Source: Ichthyophthirius multifiliis
Lineage: Eukaryota; Ciliophora; Oligohymenophorea; Hymenostomatida
NCBI RefSeq assembly: GCF_000220395.1
Contig: NW_004087568.1
Span: forward strand, 1-64,000
Length of the DNA: 64,000 bases
Reading direction: 5' to 3'
Shown: piece by piece, positions 50,691-63,535 of the stretch
Position numbering within the stretch: position 1 is the stretch's first letter
How the letters are laid out: the number at the start of each line of letters is the position of its first letter
The notes under the pieces: generated by a model
Told to the model about the DNA's origin: nothing
The model's database searches: none
The model's input: only the letters and a program-made list of their open reading frames with translations
Translations under genes and position numbers: made by a program

Positions 50691-52018
50691 TCAACCAAAT
50701 AAATCATCAAAATTAACATTATTATTTTTATTAATTCCTAAATTATTATTATTATTATTGTTAATATTATTGTTATTATTATTAATTTTAGGTCCGAATA
50801 AATCGTCGATAATAACATTATCATTGTTAGTTTTTTTATTATTAATGTTGTTATTATTACCGCTTACATAATTGCTTTGTAAATTGTTTGAAAAAGTATC
50901 ATTTATATCAGGCCAATCTACTTTTTAGCTTGGATTCATATTAAATTATATATTAGGATCAAAACCTGCAATTAAATTATTATTATTTGATTATTACTAA
51001 AGAATATTAATATTTTATTAAGGATAATTAGCTTAATTAATAGTTGTTTTATTGGTTTTCAAATTTTAAAATAAATCATTTTATTTTTATTTATTATTAT
51101 TATTAATATTATTGTTTTTATTATTAATATTATTATTGTTATTAATATTTATATTATTATTAGAATTCGTAGATTTAATATTAGTTGAAAATAAATCAAA
51201 ATCATCATTCTTTGTTTATTTTATTTAATTTTATTATTATTAATTTTTATTAGTATCTCCGAAAAGTTCATCAATATCAACAGTTTGTTTTTTTTGTGCA
51301 AAAGGATCTTTATAAGGCATAGTTTAAAAAGGATCTTTTTAATTTATAGTTTAAAAATTATCTTATTATTTAGAATTTATGTTATTAAAGAAATTATTTT
51401 GGTTATTATTATTTTATTTTTCATTTATATTATCAAACATATCGAAGTTAATATCTGAAGTAGGCTATTGTTTTTTTATAATGTATTTAACGTAGGCTTT
51501 GTATTTATATTATTATTTTAATTTATTACACTTGATTATAATTAATTAGATATCTGTGTTTAACTTTATGTTAATTTTATTTCTTATTAATAAATTTATT
51601 AAGCATTGTTTGATTAATTATTGTTTATTTAGCTTTATTAAATATTAAATAATTCATTTTTCTTTTAATTCTTATTATTTTCTGGAGATTCTAAAAAATC
51701 AAATTCTTTACCGCTTTAATTTTCTATTTTTTATTTATTTTCTATTTAACTAAATATATCTTCATATGTTTCTCCTCCATTATTTTCATTATTATTATTA
51801 TTATTATTGTTATTCTCTTCACCGAAAATTTGCTATTATTATTAAGTAGGATTTTTCTTTTATGTGCTTTCTAAAATTTATTTATTCCTTTCTTCTTCAA
51901 TTTATTTAATCATAGCATTAACGGAATTTAAATAAGCATCAAACTCTAATTTTCCTAATGATTAATCTATCAATTAAGGAATTAAACTAGGTAATATTTT
52001 TTCAGCTATAACCTATTA

Positions 52019-52066
<48 letters not shown>

Positions 52067-54105
52067 TATGTGTATATTAATTTTTTATAAAATATTTATA
52101 ATATACAATAATATCTAATGATTTTGCAATTGTTTAATATATTTCTAATATACTCATAATTAATTATTTATCATTAATAGGAAATTTCCTTAATTTGTCT
52201 AAGGTATTTAATACTTATTCATTTAAAATATTTTTATCAAGAATAGGAATTATTTTTTTTAATATCAAAATTGTTTATTTCATTATTTTTGGAGTTTTAG
52301 AAATACATAAATTAAGTATTCTAGGAATAATTTTGGTTTTAGTAAATTAGTAGTCAAGCTTTTATACTAAAAACTCAGTTTAAGTTAATGCATATGATTA
52401 TAATTAAGGAATATCGAAACATTTTAATACAGGGGATAAATAAACATTCTAAAATTCATTTTTCTCAATAAATTTATAAAAAATTTCACAACTCATTACT
52501 AATAAATATAATGCTTTGCCAGGTATAGATTTTTCTATATATTTTAAATAAAATATATTAATATATATTTATATATTTATATAAATATATAAATATATAA
52601 ATATATATATATTCTTATTTTAAATATTTTTATTTATTTATATATTTTTTATATATGTATATTAATATTTTTATTAATTATTTTCTTTTTTTTATTTTTT
52701 TTTATATTTTCTTGGTTTTTTTATTTTTTTATATTTTAATTTTTTTTTTAAACTCTTTTACAATAATTTATATTTAATATTTATATTATATTTTATTTCC
52801 AAATATTATATTAATAAATTTTTTATAAAATAAAATTATAAATTTTAATAAATAATATACTTACTTTTAGTTAAATCTAGAACAAAAGTATTTAATTAAG
52901 TGTTATATTCACTTTATGAATATAAATTTTCTTATTTTAAACATTCAATTACTACATTTAATATAACTGGTATCAGATACTCAAATTTTTAAAGTTCTAA
53001 AAGTTAAGGAACAATTCTTTTTCTAATTACTGTGCTTTCAAACTTAAATAAAATATTTAATAAATTATTAATAAAAGAAATTTATTTATTCTAATCAAAT
53101 TCATGTATATTTTCTAACATATATATAGCTTTTACAAAAGGATCTTTTAACCAATTTGAATCTCTTATTTATTCTATAGTAGGTCTTTATATATGTATAT
53201 ACATATATAAATAATTCATATATATACCTTTATTAAGGATTTCTAGCTAACATTCTAGCAACTAATTTTTTAACATCATCACTCAATTCATTAATATAAG
53301 GTGAGTTTTTAAATTAGTTTTAAATATTAGAAAGAGCTTGTTCATATTCTCCTTTACTTTTAGAATTTAATATAGGACTCACATTTGTTGATTAATGGTG
53401 TTTAACTTAATACATATATAATATAAGCAACCCTAAGGAAAAAATATCACTCTGAAAAGTACATTTTGGTATTTCTTCAGTAATTTCAGGCGCACTAAAG
53501 GATAAATTAGGGTAAAAAGAGCAATAATTATCAAAAGACCTTTTTTTTAAATCCGCATTTTATACTTCAGTTAAAGTTTATTATTAAATTTAAGTTCCAT
53601 AAGTGAACCCAGCAATTTTCCATTATCCATTAACAATAAAAATATTTTCTGGAGAAATACCCACATGTGCCAATTTAACATCATTATGTAAAAACTACAA
53701 TACTTTCAAAATATTTTCTATTTATAACTTTAACTCTAATTAGCTTGAACATATAGCCTAAAAATTACCTTTTTTAATTAAATTATATAAATTATCATCA
53801 ACCCTTTCAGTTACAAAAGCCATACTTTATTTATCTTCAATTAAAGGTTCAACTAAATTAACTATATTAGGATGTCTTATTTTCATTAATGTAACTGCCT
53901 CTTTTTTTAAAAAAGCCGCGATTTCATCTTTATTGTTTTTTGCGTTTTTATCTGTTATATTTTTCTTATCAAATGACCATATACTTACTTTTTTTTTAGT
54001 ACTGTCTTATTTTTAGGCGCTGTATATACTCCATAAACCGTTTTGGCCTCCTATGCATGTTACTTCTTTTTCTACATCGTAGTTTTTGAATAATTGACTG
54101 CCCAT
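50691..54105 (-). CDS. SCYL2 (CVAK104)-like pseudokinase with clathrin/AP-2-binding tail
   Basis: At least four exons; introns at 53185-53227, 52535-52864 and 52013-52106. N-terminal domain MGSQLFKNYDVEKEVTCIGG, SIWSFDKKNI and LMKIRHPNIVNLVEPLIED is that of SCY1-like kinases. The catalytic loop reads HVGISPENIFI in place of HRD, and AGFTYG stands where DFG should be, so catalysis is unlikely. SFSAPEIT and SDIFSLGLLILYMYQ complete the C-lobe. HEAT-like helices follow (VYLSPVLKCFDIPQLQSYAL), as in SCYL2. The tail is Asn/Gln-rich and carries two DPF motifs (KDPFQTMPYKDPFAQKK) and repeated D/E-L-F-G (DELFG, DDLFGPK, final DDLFG). DPF binds the AP-2 ear, and D-L-F resembles clathrin-binding boxes. 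Expected role: endosome/trans-Golgi clathrin traffic. Stop TGA at 50691-50693. Confidence 0.85.
52022..52062. repeat. TA microsatellite in an SCYL2 intron
   Basis: Uninterrupted TA repeat in the 94-bp intron 52013-52106. Confidence 0.75.
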
Positions 54106-56506
54106 TTTTATTTTTATTTTTTTTTTTTTTTTTTATTTTTTTTTATTTTTTTCTTTGTTTTTGTTTTTTTAATTAAAATTTTTTGTTCTTTTTTTTAAAT
54201 ATATATATTTTTTTTTATTGATTTATATATATTATATTCAAAAAAAAATACTATTAGTTTTTAATTTAAAATATATATACATAAAAATCTTTTTATATTA
54301 TTTGATTATATAAAGAAATTAATTTGATATATTTTAATTATAAGATATTCTTAATTAATATATTCTTATTTATATTTATTTTATTTCTAATATTTAAAAT
54401 AATAATAAGAAAAAATATTTTTTATTTTTTTAAACTAACAAATACTAAAATCATAATATAATAAGTTCTCAATGAAATTTATTTATTATTTTTAATTACT
54501 ATTTATATTATGAAAAATCTATTTTATTTTAAAAAATAAATGCATTCAAAAATAACATTTATTTACTTAATTATATCATTATTTGTTTAATTTTTTTATT
54601 AATTTTTTTTTTTAAATATATTGATTAGTATTTTTTTTTAATTTCGCAATATTTAGAAGGCATATATCATTTGATATAATATTTATTTTATGTTTTTAAA
54701 TAATAAACGTAAATAATTTAATTATTCTTAACATGCTTAAATATTTTTAAAATATGTATTTTAATTATTTAATTTTCTTTTATAATAACTAAAAATTATA
54801 TTCTTCAAATAAACTATTTAAAGATTAATTTGATTTAGAATATGATTATATTAATTATTTTATTTTAAAAAATACTAAAATTCACAAAATAATATTATTA
54901 TTTATACTTTTTTTTATATTATTCTTTAAAATACAACATAACATAAAATTATATATTTACTAATAATTTTATACTTAACATCTCAATAATAAAGCATATT
55001 TAAATTTATTTATTTTACATTTATAGGCAATTGAAATTTATTTTATTTTATTGTTGTTAATTTTTTTGATACATAAATTAAGGTTATTTATAATTACTTG
55101 TGTTTATTTTGGGTACATTTTTATATATTTTTACTGTAATTTAATATATTTTATGAAACTAAACATATTATTATATACTTTATTAGATTTTATTAAATAA
55201 ATTAAAGACTGATAATTAATATATATAAACTAGATTCTTAAATTTTTTTAAATAAAAAAATTAATTAAATATATTTTAAAATATATATGTATTTAATATA
55301 AATATATAAATTGTTAAATGATTTCTAAATATTATAAATTATAAAATATAAAAACAAATTTAAAAAAACATCTATTAAGTTAAACTCTAGAATAATAAAG
55401 TAACTTTTAATAGTTTTGAAATTATTATTCTAAAAAAATAAATCCTTTATCGTTAATTTGGTACTAATAACGTCCTCTTTTTCTTAAAAGTATTTCCATA
55501 TTTGGTCTTAAAACATTCTATTATAGATATTTTAAAGAATAAATTTATTGGGATATTTTTTTTTAATTTAATTTTTTTTTTTTTTTTATTAAATAATAAT
55601 GTTAATTTTGATTATTAAAAATATAATTGAATAATTTATTTGCTTTATTGTATATTTTTAATAAATATTTTAATCCCAGATATCTATATTTATTATATTC
55701 CTTAATTCTTTTAATTATGTTATTGCTTTTATGAAAAATATAAATATTGTTTTTAAAAAAGCATTTATTATATATTATGTAGAATTTTATTATCTTGAAA
55801 ATAAATTTTAATAAATATATATAAAAAAAAGCATAAAATTGAAAAAAGTAAACTATTTTATTATAAAAATTGTTATTATATATTTATGTTTAATTATTGT
55901 ATTATTATTAACAATTAGATTTTCTACGCCTTTTTTTAATAGTTTAAAAATATAAAATTTAATGTATTTTTTTATTTTGTAACCTTTAAAAAAGCCCGAA
56001 CAAGAATTAATATTTAATAATATAATAATTTTTTTTTAAAAATAAAATAAAAATAATATCTTATATATAATAAATATTGTTTTATTGATATTTATTATTA
56101 TAAATAATTTGACTATATTATATCCAAATAATTTTTTTAATTAAAAATAATTTTTTCTTTTATTTATTATAATAATGTTATATTTATAAATAAAAACAAT
56201 TTCTAAAGATTAAATTGTCGTTTTTAATTATATATAAATTATAATTATTGAAATTCTTAAAAAAAAAAAAAATATCTAAATTTACTAAAACTTATACAAA
56301 CGAAAATAAAAAAAATTCTTATTTTTTAATATAATACTAAATTAAATTTTTTATCAAAATAATTAATAATTTTAAATAAATATTTTATAAAATGATTTAA
56401 TAAATAAAAACGATATATATAACTAAATCATTTGCAAATAATGTAATTATTTCCTATAAAAAATATTTACTTTCAATAATTATAAAAAACCATTATGTTT
56501 TTTTTC
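54106..56506. other. Gene-poor stretch
   Basis: About 2.4 kb upstream of the SCYL2-like gene and downstream of the histone-like gene. Directly before the SCYL2 start the complement is a long A-rich leader. A protein-like minus-strand fragment lies at 55372-55556 (separate entry). Nothing else is supported. Confidence 0.5.
55372..55556 (-). CDS. Possible exon or gene fragment, unidentified
   Basis: About 55 codons on the minus strand read SLKYLQQNVLRPNMEILLRK followed by RGRYQYQINDKGFIFLEQQ, far less AT-biased than the surroundings and with no stop. No convincing start, splice site or stop could be fixed around it. It may be one exon of an unfound gene or a fragment of a moved gene. Family unknown. 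Confidence 0.3.
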
Positions 56507-56851
56507 TCACTCTTTTTCAACAGATTTTTTAGTTGATGTTTTGGCTGTAGATTTTTTTGTTGAAACATTCTATTTTTAAGTTTATAATCTTTAGGCTGAT
56601 TGTTTTTAAGTCGATTATCTTGTGGTCGATTTTTTGGTTGATTCAGCTTTTACAGAAGCAGGCTTTTTTGTAGAAGCATTTTTATTTGGGGTAACAGATT
56701 TTTTTTATTGATGGACAGGACTTTTAGATCTAGATTATTATTTAACTGATTATTTATTGGTAGATTTTTAAGTAGATTTTTTTAATGGAGTTCTGGAACG
56801 AGAACGTGATTAGGCTTATTTTTAAGTAGATTTTTTAGTAGAATCACTCAT
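56507..56851 (-). CDS. Small Lys/Ser/Thr/Gln-rich basic protein, linker-histone-like
   Basis: Single exon of 114 codons ending in EKE and TGA. It is nearly all Lys, Ser, Thr, Gln, Ala and Arg, with repeated S-T-K-K-S motifs (STKKSTQKQ, STKKSTTRQ, VSTKKSTAKTSTKKSVEKE) and S-R-S-R-S-R-T-P and S-K-S-P patches that look like Cdk or basic-directed phosphorylation sites. There is no hydrophobic core, hence no globular domain. Tetrahymena macronuclear histone H1 is a similar Lys-rich protein without the globular winged helix, so a linker-histone role is the leading idea. An RS-like splicing protein or another basic chromatin protein is possible. GC is higher than in the flanks. Confidence 0.6.
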
Positions 56852-57070
56852 TTTTTTTATTTATTTTTTGTTTTAATATAAAATTTTATTTATTTATTTA
56901 TTTATTTTTTTATGAAAAAATTATTATTGGTTTTTTGCTTTTTATAAATTAAATAAAGGTACATATTTTATTAATTAAAAAAAAAAAAGGAAAATCTATT
57001 ATTTGATTGGATATTTATATTAAATTAAGATAAATATTTTTTATTTTATTTTTAAACTAAAAAAAAAATC

Positions 57071-57103
<33 letters not shown>

Positions 57104-57112
57104 AAATAGTTT
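56852..57112. other. Short AT-rich spacer
   Basis: Spacer between two minus-strand genes, with a TA run at about 57070-57096. Confidence 0.5.
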
Positions 57113-58510
57113 TCATTTTTAATTAAAAGATAAACTAATAGAATTTTAAAAATCTTCATCTGTATTATTTTATTAGGTGTTTTTAAAGTAAATGTCTTTT
57201 ATTTTTAAATATTCGTTTATTTATTATTATGTATTAATAGATTGATTATTGTATTATTTATCGTCAGTTATATAGTTTTTTGTATATTTATCTTTCTATT
57301 TTTAAGAAAATTAATCATATTAAGAATTTCTTTTTATTTATAAAGTATATTTTATATTATCTATTTTTCTAATATAAAAAAAAAAAATATAATTTTTATA
57401 TTAAAATAAATAAAATACTTTAAATATATATTTTCAAAACTTTCATTATTAGATTAATTTTTTCTTTAACTTATATTTTTTTAATTATTTAATTAGTATA
57501 TTTTACTTTCATTATTAACACAAGTTTTATTTTATAAAATAATAGTATTTTTTTATATCTATTATTAATTAATATTTTTTTATTTTAATTAATTATATTG
57601 CAATCTTTAAGAATTAAAAGAACTATTATTTTTTTCATTTTAATATTTATTACTGTAATTTATTTTTTCTATCCAGTTTTTATGCATTATGTCATATTTC
57701 TTAAATTACATTTGATAAGAAACATTGTTTTAAATTTAGTTGCTTAAATATTGTTACTATTTTTCAGGAAATTAAACTTCAATTATTTTTTTATTTTTTT
57801 ATTCTTCATAAATTATTTCATTTGATTTATCAAGTTTTTTATTAATTTCATTACCTTATACACCTTTTTTTATATAAATATATTAAAAATTAAAAATACC
57901 GAAATTTGATTAAAGTTTAAATGCTAAACTTAAATGATTCTTTCTTTTTTAATTTTTATTTTAAATATCTGTTTTTTTTATAGGAGAGATTGCTATAATA
58001 TTTATATATAAATATATATAAATATATATAAATATATATAAATATATATATATTTATATTTATATTTATTTTTATATCTATTCAATATTTTTTTTTCTTT
58101 AAATAAATTTTTACTTTATTTTATTGTTGATTAATTTAAAGAATTATTACACTATTTTATGTTATTAAAGATTTTTTTATTAATATTTGTATTTAAAGTA
58201 CTTTATTTTTATTTTTATATTTTAAAAAAAAAAATTAAATAAAAATTAAAATAAAATAAATTAATATATTTAATACTTTTTTTTTCTTATAGTTTAATTT
58301 GAAACTTATTATATGCTATTTTATATATCTACTAATTGTTTTTATTATATATATACAAAAAATCCAAATAAATATTTTTAAGGATCTATAAATTAATCAT
58401 CATTACTACTTACGGATTCAGGGAAAATATACATAAGGCTTAATTCATTATCATTTTTATTTGTCAAATACCAACACAATGGTGATTATCCTATATTTTT
58501 TATTTTATTA

Positions 58511-58588
<78 letters not shown>

Positions 58589-59116
58589 TTTTTATACCTT
58601 TATTATTTTAAGGTGTTTACATATTTTTAAGTTTTTCTAAAAGTTCAGGTAATAATTTTAAATCATTTTATAAAAAATTATCTGGAACTTTACTCACACA
58701 AATCTTTTTTTTTTTGAATTATTTTATTTTAATATAAAAATACTTTCCCTTCTAATAAAGGAATCCCTGTTAGGTTACAAAAAGTGTTTTATATATTATT
58801 ATTTTCATGAAGTAATTCACATAAAAATTTACATGAAATTTTTCTTAATTCTTTTAATTATTAAAATCATTTTTTATATTTGAATTTTTTTTACTTTCAT
58901 TTTTATCGTCTATATTTTATAATATTTTTATTAAATCATTCGTTTTTAAAGAATTAAATATTTCATTTTAATGACTTTTACTTATTCTTATATGTCTAAT
59001 TATTATAACAAATAAAAAGATATTTAAAGAGATTATTATATCATAATTATTTACTCTATTAATTTTATCATAGAATCAATAAGTAATTACTTTTCATGGA
59101 AATTCTCATTATTCAT
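57113..59116 (-). CDS. Unidentified multi-exon gene, Leu-rich helical N-terminus and Gln/Asn-rich C-terminus
   Basis: Begins MNNENFHEKQLLIDSMIKLI, helical and Leu/Gln-rich like alpha-solenoid proteins. Well-composed segments follow: LRKISCKFLCELLHENNN, NTFCNLTGIPLLEGKVFLYQ, VSKVPDNFLQNDLKLLPELL; then, after an intron at 58491-58597, SPLCWYLTNKNDNELSLMYI and DPQKYLFGFFVYIQ. Later exons (about 57500-57960 and 57113-57370) are Gln/Asn/Lys-rich, with MHKNWIEKINYSNKYQ, ending LSFNQK and TGA at 57113-57115. Frame changes are needed in the first exon, and the exon map between 57960 and 58310 is unclear. The N-terminal part could be armadillo-like; the family is unknown. It is divergent from the TmcB-like gene. 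Confidence 0.5.
57995..58060. repeat. AT minisatellite, period about 12
   Basis: Four to five copies of a unit like AAATATATATAA within a probable intron of the gene at 57113-59116. Confidence 0.6.
58513..58582. repeat. Long TA microsatellite (about 35 units)
   Basis: Seventy bases of uninterrupted alternating AT, the longest in the window, filling about two thirds of the 107-bp intron 58491-58597. Confidence 0.9.
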
Positions 59117-59926
59117 TATTTTTATTAAATTGTATATGTTTATTTAAAATAATTTTTAATTTTATTTGTTAAAAAATATATTTTATTATATTTTAATTAA
59201 TAATATTAAATTTTTTAATACTAGCTACACATTTTATTGCAAATTTAACTATTTAGAATATACTTATTGTATTTAATTTTTATTAAAAATAAAATAAAAA
59301 AATCCAATTAAAAGGGCGAGGAAAACAGATAAACGGGCCTTTTTTATTTTGATTGAATTTATAAAATTATAAAATAAATTAATTTACATAAAAAATAAAA
59401 AATCTAAAGACAAGTAATAATATACTTTAATATACTTTTTTAATAAATTAAAAAACAAATATTATTTAAGTAAATTTTTATTAACAAAAAAATTAATTTT
59501 AAAAATTCAAAACTTAAATCATCTATTAAAATAAAAAAAAATATTTCTTTAAAAAAAAACAATTTTTTTAATTAAAATCACTTTTTATAATAAAAAAATT
59601 GTTATTATAATATTAAATTATCTTAAAAACAAGTAATAATATTATTTTTTTATACTAAAATAAATTAAGTTGTTAGTTTATTTGATATTTTTAATTATAC
59701 TTTTTTATAAAAATTCCTCTATAAAAAACGTTTTTTTTTTTTTTTATTTTAAAAAAATATAATTTTTTTTTTAAAAACAAAAAAATCAATTTATATTAAT
59801 TTTTTTTTGTTTAAACAAAAAAAAAAAAATTCTATATAATAATAAAATATATATCTATTTCATATATTATTATATAAAATTTAAAAACATATTTATATTT
59901 AAACACATATTTAACAAAAAAAAAAA
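59117..59926. promoter_or_regulatory. Divergent spacer between the helical gene and the TmcB-like gene
   Basis: 810 bp between gene starts that point apart; it should hold both promoters. Apart from the GC-rich hairpin at 59301-59346 it is A/T runs, including paired A and T tracts around 59735-59830 that could fold back on each other. Confidence 0.4.
59301..59346. ncRNA. GC-rich stem-loop followed by a T run, possible small RNA end or terminator
   Basis: A patch containing AAAAGGGCGAGG and AAACGGGCCTTTTTT has the densest G/C cluster of the surrounding 3 kb outside the poly-C tracts. AAAAGG can pair with CCTTTT around a loop of about 22 bases, and six T follow on the plus strand, like a polymerase III stop. 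On the minus strand a T run also follows. I recognise no known RNA; the length of any transcript is unknown. Confidence 0.25.
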
Positions 59927-62900
59927 ATGAACTCTTGCACAATCAATACTTTAAATATATAGAAAAAAATATCAAATTTATGGAATTTTATATATTTTCA
60001 AGAACGAGAATTCAAGCGATCAACTGTATATTATATTTTGCTAATAACCGTATTTTTTTTACAATTACATAGCTTATCGATATCTATTCTATATAGAGAT
60101 TAAGAAATAAGCATTTTATTAAAAATAATCAATTAGTTTACAAAAATAAGCAGAATACTTCCTATAATTGCTTTAAATAATATAGGAGATATAATAAATT
60201 TAATAATATTATATATGGTTTGCCTTTTAGAATTTTTTTTTTTAATAATTTGTTATAAATAAGCATCTAAATAATAAGTTACTAATTATTAATCAAAATT
60301 TGGTGATATTATGTACGCATAAATTTATATAGAGTTATTTAAATGGTTTTTCTTGTAAATAAAAATAGATATAATTTTCGGTTCTTTATTCTGTGTTTTA
60401 TTTATAGATTCAAATAACTCAAAGCATATTCAGAGATGTTAGGATTTTCCTTATTGGGGAGAACATAAAGTATTTTATATTATATTATGCTTAGTTTAGA
60501 TTTTAACAACTATTTATACATGTATAATTTATTTACTAGTATATCATGTAGGTGAGTTTATGCCTTAGAATCCAATAAAATCTCGATATTCATAAAGTAA
60601 AGTAATAGAAATAACAATAATAATAATTTTAGTAATGTTTTCATATCCTCAAGTATTATAGAATAATTTTATTTTTATTTTAATTAATTTAGGACTTCTT
60701 ATTTATTAATATTATGTGTTTTATATGAAATATCCTTTAATAGATATTTTATATTGTGAATATTATTTATTATTATTGAATATCTACTTATTTGCTTTTT
60801 TTATTGAAGTTTACAATTATTATTTTACTCAAATTAATATTTTTAATTTAATAATTTTAATCCCCTTTTTTATCTGTGTTTAAAGATAATATATTTATAA
60901 AAAAATGTAATAAATTGGATCTTTTTAAATAAACAAAACTGCTTATTAACCATATAAACCTTATAAAACTTGTTTTTATATGTAATAATTACTTTATCTA
61001 TCATTATAATCATAAACAAATAATTAATATAAATTGATATTGATGGGATATATTGAAAATCATTAATAAATTTGTAATGATAAATTATGTCCATGTTAAT
61101 TTTCAAATAATACGATAAATTTAAGTTTTTTAGATGAAGATAAATGTGTTTCCCTTATTTTTAAAGATTATGAAAGTATTTTTATTTTATTTTTTCTAAA
61201 TAATTTATATTTTTTTATTAAAAAAAAAAGCCTCGTATGATTTTATTTTAAAATTTATTTAATATAATTTTAGGAATTTGATAAAATAATTATAAAAAAC
61301 AAACAGTAGTAAATAAGTAATATTTTTTTATTTTATTTTTTTCCTATTTAGAAGGGTTTTTAATTTTTGTTGTTTTTATAACAAAAAAAAAAGGAATTAT
61401 AAGATATTAGTATAAGATTTTGTTTTTTTAGTATTTATAGTGAATAAAATTTAATAAAAGCCTATTATTATCTCAAATCTTTCATATAAAAATATCAAAA
61501 TAAAGCATTTTTTTATAAAATACTGGAAATTTCATGCTGTACGATTATCGAAAACTCCATAAAAAGTACAGATTAATCCTTGAAATATTCTTATAAGTAA
61601 AATAAAATAAAAAAAAACAAAAATATTTAAAATAAAATAGATAAAAAGATCAATAATTAGCTAAATAATTTAATACTTACTAAAAAATTGTCTAAAATGA
61701 AGAAAAAATAAAAACAATAAAAAAATATATAATAAAAGCATTATAAAATAAACAAAAAATATACCAAAAAATGATAAAAGGTTACCCTTAAATAAATACA
61801 CTTTATAACGAAATACTTGAATTAATGAAAGAATTTTAATTAATATAAGATTTATTATCTAAAGAGTTGAAAAAAAATAAAAAGTCAATGTAATATTTAA
61901 AACTTTAATTGATAGTTTCCTCAAGAATATATAATGATCACTCCAGAACTAAAAAAATAGAAAATAAAATTCAAGAAATCAATTTCAAAGACAAATTTAA
62001 AGATCCGACCTTAATTAATTCATTAAACGTATTATAAGGTAATTTTTTTATTTTATTTTTTAATTTTAAAAAAATTAATATAAAGGAGATGTAGTTTCTA
62101 TAATAAGTGGTTTTAGTACACAAATAGCATCTATTAAGTCATATTCTAGTAATAGTCCAAGCTTTTTTGGGTATAAAGATCAAGAATTTAAAACATTGAG
62201 TTCTTTAAATGATTTAATTCCAGATTGTATAAGTGTTTGGCATGATAATTTTATTGTTCGACTTGTAGAAACTGGAATTTAGAAAATTATAAGAAAATAT
62301 AGAGTCGCATTGGCCAAGAATAAAGGTTAGTTTAATTATTATTTTTTATAGTAAAATAAAATAAAATTAAGATGGATTTATATTTCCTGTTAAAATTTAT
62401 GTAAATTATTATTGGAATATAAAAGATGATTTTTGTTTTTCCGCTTTACTATTGAAACTAAAATCTAATAGCTAATATATATTACTTGATGAAAAAGGGA
62501 AAATAAAAGAATTTTCTAAAAATTTCTATGAATTTTTTTATAACTATTTATAAAAAAAAGTTGAAAAAAAGCACATTTATAATAACAGAATAGAGTATTT
62601 TTTTCCATATATAGATAAAGTTTTAGAAAATTTTGAAATGTCATAATAGTATGAATAATTAAAATATGAAATTAATACTAAAAAAAGTAAATAATTATTA
62701 AAGAAAATTAAAATAAAAAAAAATAGATTTAAGGCAATTATTAACAGCTAAAAAAGATATTTAAAAAATAAATACTCTATCTAATTAAGGAAAAAATAGT
62801 ATTTATTCATAGAGTGAATATTCGACTACAAACTAAAATCCTATTGTATTTGAAGCATTATTAAATATAAAACAAGAAAATATTCCTTTTATTAAAGAGG

Positions 62901-63502
62901 GATAATTAGTTTTATTTTTAATAGAAATAACTAGTTTAAAATAATAATAGAGTATAATTATAGAAGAAAAAATAAATAAAATTAGTTTAATTGAACAAAA
63001 ATAGGATTCTTTGAAAAATAAGAACCATTCTAAACCTTTTATTTGCAATAATTTAGAACTAAATAGACTTGGAAACAATATAAATAGCCCTTAAAATGCA
63101 AAATAAATATAATTTTCTGAATTATCTGTGGAAAATTTAACATAAAGAAAAGACATTATTGATAAATTATATAATAATTTTCCTATATAAAATAATTCTA
63201 TAATCCATTCTTAATTTGACATAAAAATGTATTAATCAATTATTGAAAAAAACAAAAATAATTACCTAATATTAAAATAAACAAATAATTTTTCGAAGAA
63301 TAATCTAAAAATGAAAATAATATTAATTATTAAAAAGAAAAAAATTAAGTTTAATTTAACAATTAAAATAAAAAATTAATCATTGAAAATAAAGAAAAAG
63401 TAAATAATAAGAATACTATTAAATAATAACTGTATTTTTTTAAAACAAATATATATAAAAAAATATATAAATATAAATTAAATATAAATATATATAAATA
63501 TA

Positions 63503-63535
<33 letters not shown>

